A stretch of DNA of 64,000 nt from Calothrix sp. NIES-2098 (GTDB lineage Bacteria > Cyanobacteriota > Cyanobacteriia > Cyanobacteriales > Nostocaceae). The stretch is taken from positions 3,160,001 through 3,224,000 of the forward strand of contig AP018172.1 in the NCBI GenBank assembly GCA_002368175.1, read 5' to 3'. The notes below the pieces were generated by a model. The model had not been told where the DNA came from. It saw only the letters and a program-made list of their open reading frames with translations, and did no database searches. Position numbers and translations under genes: made by a program. This document shows positions 59,004 through 64,000 of this stretch, one piece after another (positions within the stretch are counted from its first letter, which is position 1; each line of letters opens with the position of its first letter).

Positions 59004-59591
59004 ATGACTATTGCCCAGACACAACAATATTATTCACCTGAAGAATACCTAGAATTAGAAGTTAATTCTGAGGAACGTCATGAATACATTGATGGTCAAA
59101 TTATCCCTATGACAGGTGGAACGCCGAATCACAATCAAATAGCTTTGAATCTAAGCGGTGCGCTTAATTTTGCTTTAAAGCGTCAGCCTTATCGAGCCTT
59201 TGTCACTGACCAACGTCTATGGATTCCTAACAGGCGAATTCACACTTATCCTGATGTGATGGTTGTGAAAACTCCTTTGGAATATCAAGAAGGCAGACGC
59301 GACACTTTGATTAATCCAGTATTTATTGGTGAGGTGTTATCAAAATCTACTAAAAGTTATGACAGAGATGAAAAGTTTGCTGCTTATCGGTCAATTCCTA
59401 GCTTTCAAGAGTATGTTTTGATTGACCAATACAGGATGCACGTTGAGCAGTATTTTAAAACAGAAAACAATAAATGGATATTTTCGGAATATGAAGATGG
59501 GGATGTAATTTTATCCCTAGCTTCTGTTTCTTTTCAAATTTCCCTAGCGGATATTTACGATCGGGTAGATTTTGATGTGGAAGAAGAGTAA
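59004..59591 (+). CDS. Uma2 family (DUF820) endonuclease-like protein
   Basis: 195 residues. The PD-(D/E)xK-like core is visible: YSPEEYLELEVNSEERHEYIDGQI (residues 9-32), HNQIALNLSGALN, PDVMVVKTPLE and PVFIGEVLSKSTKSYDRDEKFAAYRSIPSFQEYVLID. Here the Asp of PDV, the Glu of GEV and a Lys/Ser are the catalytic candidates. The family is very abundant in cyanobacteria; a nuclease role is predicted but unproven. It begins ten bases after the obgE stop codon but may be an independent acquisition. Confidence 0.9.
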   Translation: MTIAQTQQYYSPEEYLELEVNSEERHEYIDGQIIPMTGGTPNHNQIALNLSGALNFALKRQPYRAFVTDQRLWIPNRRIHTYPDVMVVKTPLEYQEGRRDTLINPVFIGEVLSKSTKSYDRDEKFAAYRSIPSFQEYVLIDQYRMHVEQYFKTENNKWIFSEYEDGDVILSLASVSFQISLADIYDRVDFDVEEE

Positions 59592-59954
59592 GGTGAAACT
59601 GAGCAATTTTTCTTTTAAGCTCATTCTAAAAGTGGTTTGAAAACTGCCAAATAATCTGAACTTGTCACCAGTCAATCGGGGCTGATTATTGAGAATATAT
59701 TGTTAGGTATAAAAACTTATCGGGTATTACACGGAATCAGGAATTTCATCGGATATTTGATACAGCGATCGCCAAATCGTCTGTTGGTTCAATAATAGAG
59801 GTTGCTAGCTGAACTAATCGGTTTAGTTTAGTTATTTGGGGAATTTGCTAACGGTATCATAAACGTCATCCGCAAGCAAAAAGGCGATCGCTTTTTTGAA
59901 AATTTGGAATGCGGACTGGGAAAACTAACTCCAGGTTCATAAGAGTTAGTGGCT
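59592..59954. other. Intergenic, nothing recognised
   Basis: About 360 AT-rich bases between the Uma2 gene and the kinase gene. Two HIP1 sites are visible near 59765 and 59884. No gene seen. Confidence 0.4.
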
Positions 59955-62900
59955 ATGGTTAGCACATTTGAGGTTCAATTACCTGCTTATAGCATTCAAG
60001 ACAAAATTTATACTGGTACGCGGACGCTAGTTTACCGAGGAATCAGGAAGCAAGATCGAAAACCAGTAGCGATCAAGCTCATGCGTTTGGAATACCCTAG
60101 CTTCCACGAACTCTTACAATTTCGCAACCAGTATGTAATTGCCAAAAATCTTGGCATACCTGGTGTGATTCAGCCTTATAGTTTAGAAAACTACCATAAC
60201 GGTTACGCTTTAGTTATGGAAGATTTTGGCGGAATATCTCTCAAAGAATGGGGAATAGAGCAGAAAAATACGCAATTCATCGCAAATTTCTTACAAGTTG
60301 CAATTACCATTGCAGATATCTTACACCAACTCCACAGCGATGGCTGCGACGGACTACGTCTAGGCGTAATTCATAAAGATATTAAACCAGCCAACATTTT
60401 AATTAATCCAGAGACAAAACAAGTAAAGTTAATAGATTTTAGTATTGCCTCTTTTTTACCGCGAGAAGTCCAAGAAATTCAAAGTTTTAATGTTTTGGAA
60501 GGAACTCTAGCTTATTTATCTCCCGAACAAACTGGACGCATGAACCGCGGAGTTGACTATCGCACAGATTTTTACTCTCTAGGTGTAACTTTTTACGAAA
60601 TACTAACTGGACAATTACCCTTTTATTCCGACGATCCAATTGAATTAATTCACGCCCATCTAGCAAAACAAGCAACACCACCTCATCAGATTAATCCTGC
60701 TATTCCCCAGACAATTTCGCAAATTATTACCAAACTAATGGCGAAAAATGCAGAGTCGCGCTATCAAAGTGCTTTGGGTTTGAAATATGACTTGGAAACT
60801 TGCTTACACAGCTTACAAGAAACAGGAGAAATTTCAGATTTTGAAATTGGGAAAAAAGATATTCAAAATCATTTTTTGATACCAGAAAAGCTTTATGGTA
60901 GAGAGCAGGAAGTTCAAATATTACTAGATGCGTTTGAACGGGTTGCTAATGGCGCATCCGAATTAATGCTAGTAGCAGGATTTTCAGGAATTGGTAAAAC
61001 CGCAGTTGTTAACGAAGTTCATAAACCAATAGTCAAACAACGCGGATACTTTATCAAAGGAAAATTTGACCAATTCAATCGCAATATTCCCTTCTCAGCA
61101 TTTGTGCAAGCATTTCGCAATTTGATGGGTCAATTATTAACAGAGCCAGATGCCATAATTCAAGAATGGAAAACAAAAATCATCGCAGCATTGGGTGAAA
61201 ATGGTCAGGTAATTATTGAAGTTATACCTGAATTAAAGTTAATTATTGGTCAGCAACCACCAGCACCAGATTTATCCGGTAGTGCTGCTCAAAACCGTTT
61301 TAATCTATTACTGCAACAATTTATTCAAGTATTTACTACTAAAGAGCATCCATTAGTACTGTTTTTGGATGATTTACAATGGGCTGATTCTGCTTCTTTG
61401 AAACTCATAGAGTTATTGATTGGTAATACAAATAATGGTTATTTGTTATTAATCGGTGCATATAGAGATAATGAAGTTACACTCACCCATCCCTTGATGT
61501 TAACTCTAGAAAAAATTACCCAAGCTAATGCAACGATTAATACTATTATATTGCAGAATCTCAGTTATTTAAAACTGAATCAGTTAGTAGCAGATACATT
61601 GAGTTGCGTAGAAGAGTTAGCATGGACTCTTTCACAATTAATCTATCAAAAAACCCAAGGCAATCCTTTTTTTGCTACTCAGTTTCTCAAAGCACTACAT
61701 CAAGAGGGGTTAATTGAGTTCAATGTATTAGAGGGATGTTGGCAATGTGACATTACACAAATTAATCAGCAAGCGCTGACTGATGATGTGGTTGAATTTA
61801 TGGCATTTCAACTGCGAAAGCTACCGCAATCAACTCAACAAGTTCTCAAACTAGCTGCCTGTATTGGCAATCAATTTGATTTAAAAATACTGGCCACTGT
61901 TTCGGAAAAGTCAGATATAGAAACCGCTACTTGTCTGTGGAATGCCTTACATGAAAGCTTAATTTTACCCCAAAGTAATGTATACAAATTTTACGTGGGT
62001 GAGGTAAATCAAGTAGTTTCTCAGGAAAGTTCTGAGATTGTGGCGTACAAATTTTTGCACGATCGCGTTCAACAAGCTGCCTATTCTTTAATCCCTGAAT
62101 CTCACAAGAAATCTACTCATTTAAAAATTGGACAGCTACTTTTACAAAACACATCCAATGAAGCGCTAGAAGCGAGTATTTTTGAGATCGTTAGTCAGTT
62201 AAATCAAGGAATTGATATCGTTACTCAACAATCTGAGAAATACGATTTAGCTCGACTTAATTTGATAGCTGGGAGAAAAGCTAAAGCTTCTACAGCTTAT
62301 AAAGCAGCCGTAAAATACTTGACATCAGGTATAGAATTACTGTTAGAAAATAGTTGGCAAACCCACTACACGCTGACATTCGGATTATATCGAGAACTGG
62401 CAGAGTGTGAATATTTAACTGGCAATTTAAATCAAGCTGAAAAACTATTCGATTTAGCTTTAATTCATGCTCAAAATCAGTTTGAACAGGCAGATATTTA
62501 TGCTATTCAGATGTATCTGAAAATGACGCAAGGTGAAAATATCCAAGCTGCTTGTGAAGCGGGATTGCAAGGTTTAAGCGTTATGGGGATGCAACTCCCG
62601 ATCGCTATTGCAGAACAACAAGCCGCTATCAAAACTGAACTAGAAGAGTTAAACACTAAACTTGCCAAGATTCAGCCAGCAGATTTATTTAATTTAGCGG
62701 AAATGACAGACCCTGTTAGGAAAGTCTGTATAAGTCTTTTAGCCGACCTTTGGGCAGCTACTTATATGGCAGGTCATCAACACCTTGCTGGGCTGAGTTC
62801 TCTATTGATGATTAATTTATCGTTGAAATATGGCAATGCTCAAGCTTCTGGTTTTGCTTACTGTCTTTATGGGATGAGTTTGGCTAATCAAGGAGATTAT

Positions 62901-64000
62901 CAAACAGCTTATGAGTTCGGCACATTAGCTCAAAAACTCGATCGCCATTTCAATAGCACCAAGTTTATTTATAAGACGAATAATATCTTTGCACACACGA
63001 TTAATCCTTATAATCGGCATTTGAAAACGAATTTAGCGGTGTCTGAGCAATCGTTTCAAACTAGCCGAGAAGCCGGAGATGTGGTTTTTGGTGTCTGGGC
63101 AGTTTCGTTTTTGATTTGGGCAATGTTAGTCAAAGGCGATCGCTTGCCTGATATTTATGCAGAAACCGAGAAATATCTCGCTTATGTACAGCAGGTAAAT
63201 GATGTCAATATGCTGTATGCCTTTACATTACAACGACAGTTCCTCCTAAATCTGCAAGACTCCTCTCAAAAAACTGATTTATTAAGTCACCAGGACGAAG
63301 AAGTTCCATATATAGATGTTTGGCGGCAAAAGCAGAACTTTGAACACGGAATTAATTGGTACTGCTTTCTCAAATTACAACTTGCATACATTTATGGGCG
63401 CTATGCAGACGGCGTTGCAGCAGCATTAGAAGCAGAGAAAACTCTACCTGCAAACGCTGGATTTTTCCCGATTATTCAATACCATTTCTATTACCCTCTG
63501 TGTTTAGCCGCACTCTATGTGACTGCGACATCAGAGGAAAAACAGCAGTATTGGCAGCTTATACAAGAACATCAGCAAATTATCAAACAATGGGCGGATA
63601 ATTGCTCAGAAAACTTTCAACATCGCTATCTATTGCTATCTGCGGAAATGTTGAAAATTTCTGGCAAGGGTATTGAAGCCATAGATTTATACGATCGCGC
63701 CATTGCTTTTGCCAAAGCCAACGAATATATCCAAGAAGAAGCGATCGCTAATGAACTCGCCGCCAAGTTTTATTTGGAATGGGGTAAAGAAAAAGTGGCC
63801 GCAGGCTATATGCAAGAAGCTTACTACTGTTATGCGCGGTGGGGAGCATTAGCTAAAACCCAAGATCTGGAAAACCGCTATCCCAATTTGTTGCGCCCAA
63901 TTTTGCATCAAGTAGCCCAAAGCCTAAATCCCTTGGAAACCTTAGCTGCGATCGTGGCTTCCAATACTACGATTCAAACCTCTACCATCAGCTGCACGTC
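59955..64000 (+). CDS. Hybrid Ser/Thr kinase-AAA ATPase (HstK-like), truncated by window end
   Basis: The frame runs open from ATG 59955 to the window end (1,348 codons) and is incomplete. The N-terminal about 270 residues are a Hanks-type kinase domain (VYRGIRKQDRKPVAIKLM with the Lys; VIHKDIKPANIL with Asp142; LIDFSIASF in place of DFG; YLSPEQTGRMNRG). After it comes an AAA ATPase: FYGREQ at about residue 314, Walker A AGFSGIGKTAV (about 338-348), LFLDDLQWAD as Walker B. A long TPR-rich helical region follows. The usual family ending is GAF plus histidine kinase, beyond the window. Trifunctional Ser/Thr-His kinases of this kind are typical of heterocystous cyanobacteria. Confidence 0.9.
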   Translation, partial: MVSTFEVQLPAYSIQDKIYTGTRTLVYRGIRKQDRKPVAIKLMRLEYPSFHELLQFRNQYVIAKNLGIPGVIQPYSLENYHNGYALVMEDFGGISLKEWGIEQKNTQFIANFLQVAITIADILHQLHSDGCDGLRLGVIHKDIKPANILINPETKQVKLIDFSIASFLPREVQEIQSFNVLEGTLAYLSPEQTGRMNRGVDYRTDFYSLGVTFYEILTGQLPFYSDDPIELIHAHLAKQATPPHQINPAIPQTISQIITKLMAKNAESRYQSALGLKYDLETCLHSLQETGEISDFEIGKKDIQNHFLIPEKLYGREQEVQILLDAFERVANGASELMLVAGFSGIGKTAVVNEVHKPIVKQRGYFIKGKFDQFNRNIPFSAFVQAFRNLMGQLLTEPDAIIQEWKTKIIAALGENGQVIIEVIPELKLIIGQQPPAPDLSGSAAQNRFNLLLQQFIQVFTTKEHPLVLFLDDLQWADSASLKLIELLIGNTNNGYLLLIGAYRDNEVTLTHPLMLTLEKITQANATINTIILQNLSYLKLNQLVADTLSCVEELAWTLSQLIYQKTQGNPFFATQFLKALHQEGLIEFNVLEGCWQCDITQINQQALTDDVVEFMAFQLRKLPQSTQQVLKLAACIGNQFDLKILATVSEKSDIETATCLWNALHESLILPQSNVYKFYVGEVNQVVSQESSEIVAYKFLHDRVQQAAYSLIPESHKKSTHLKIGQLLLQNTSNEALEASIFEIVSQLNQGIDIVTQQSEKYDLARLNLIAGRKAKASTAYKAAVKYLTSGIELLLENSWQTHYTLTFGLYRELAECEYLTGNLNQAEKLFDLALIHAQNQFEQADIYAIQMYLKMTQGENIQAACEAGLQGLSVMGMQLPIAIAEQQAAIKTELEELNTKLAKIQPADLFNLAEMTDPVRKVCISLLADLWAATYMAGHQHLAGLSSLLMINLSLKYGNAQASGFAYCLYGMSLANQGDYQTAYEFGTLAQKLDRHFNSTKFIYKTNNIFAHTINPYNRHLKTNLAVSEQSFQTSREAGDVVFGVWAVSFLIWAMLVKGDRLPDIYAETEKYLAYVQQVNDVNMLYAFTLQRQFLLNLQDSSQKTDLLSHQDEEVPYIDVWRQKQNFEHGINWYCFLKLQLAYIYGRYADGVAAALEAEKTLPANAGFFPIIQYHFYYPLCLAALYVTATSEEKQQYWQLIQEHQQIIKQWADNCSENFQHRYLLLSAEMLKISGKGIEAIDLYDRAIAFAKANEYIQEEAIANELAAKFYLEWGKEKVAAGYMQEAYYCYARWGALAKTQDLENRYPNLLRPILHQVAQSLNPLETLAAIVASNTTIQTSTISCT
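60342..60371 (+). repeat. Dispersed-repeat insertion in the kinase catalytic region
   Basis: Just before the HKDIKPAN catalytic loop the kinase reads HSDGCDGLRLGVI. The codons for CDGLRLG (TGCGACGGACTACGTCTAGG) resemble the intergenic repeat word near 14625, TACGACGGGCTACACCTACG. It keeps the frame. Related kinases normally have only about 2-3 residues here. Confidence 0.45.

Overview
The window is chromosomal DNA from a cyanobacterium, most likely a filamentous, heterocyst-forming type (Nostocales). HIP1 octamers (GCGATCGC) occur throughout. Heptameric short tandem repeats (TTGACTC, CCAATGA) sit between genes. There is an XisI-type fdxN-element excision factor, a TerB plus Mo-nitrogenase-C protein, a hybrid Ser/Thr-His kinase of the HstK type, and many proteins with cyanobacterial architectures. 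No rRNA, tRNA, CRISPR array or intact insertion sequence was seen. Both window edges cut genes: a family 2 glycosyltransferase on the left and a giant kinase on the right.

0-6.4 kb: two glycosyltransferases, then a conflict-type module. It has a small EACC1-like protein, a caspase-FGE fusion one base downstream, and a tandem copy of the FGE domain as a separate gene. The two FGE copies are alike except for about 110 bp at their 3' ends. There the codons have been changed at first and second positions, the pattern left by a diversity-generating retroelement (DGR). No reverse transcriptase or template repeat lies in the window, so the driver must be elsewhere. This is the most striking locus.

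6.4-23 kb: an RCK-pore-RCK channel-like protein, ChrA with a PadR regulator and palindromic operators, a DUF72 protein, a cytoplasmic serine hydrolase, small membrane proteins, a methyltransferase, an alpha/beta hydrolase, XisI, a fusion of CNMP domain, degenerate sigma54-type AAA and NapH-like polyferredoxin, and an Rpn/DUF4351 protein.

23-39 kb: a large HEAT-repeat/NACHT-type NTPase, a zinc-ribbon Ser/Thr kinase, a divergent DeoR/transketolase pair, a GC-rich katG flanked by two nearly identical MITE-like elements, a dihydroorotase-like protein lacking canonical ligands, and a two-domain histidine phosphatase. Three tandem-repeat arrays in this and the previous region (12.6, 26.9, 35.8 kb) all have a 21-bp phase and encode related heptapeptides.

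39-64 kb: a double NIL-domain protein and SELENBP1-type methanethiol oxidase (both sulfur-related), a Kelch protein, glgB, an FtsL-like protein with ftsI, a heme-oxygenase-like diiron protein next to two methyltransferases and a glutamate-cysteine-ligase-like enzyme, an orphan sulfate-binding protein, TerB/Mo-nitro_C, obgE, a Uma2 protein and the truncated hybrid kinase.

All assignments come from reading motifs and architecture by eye. No database search was run.
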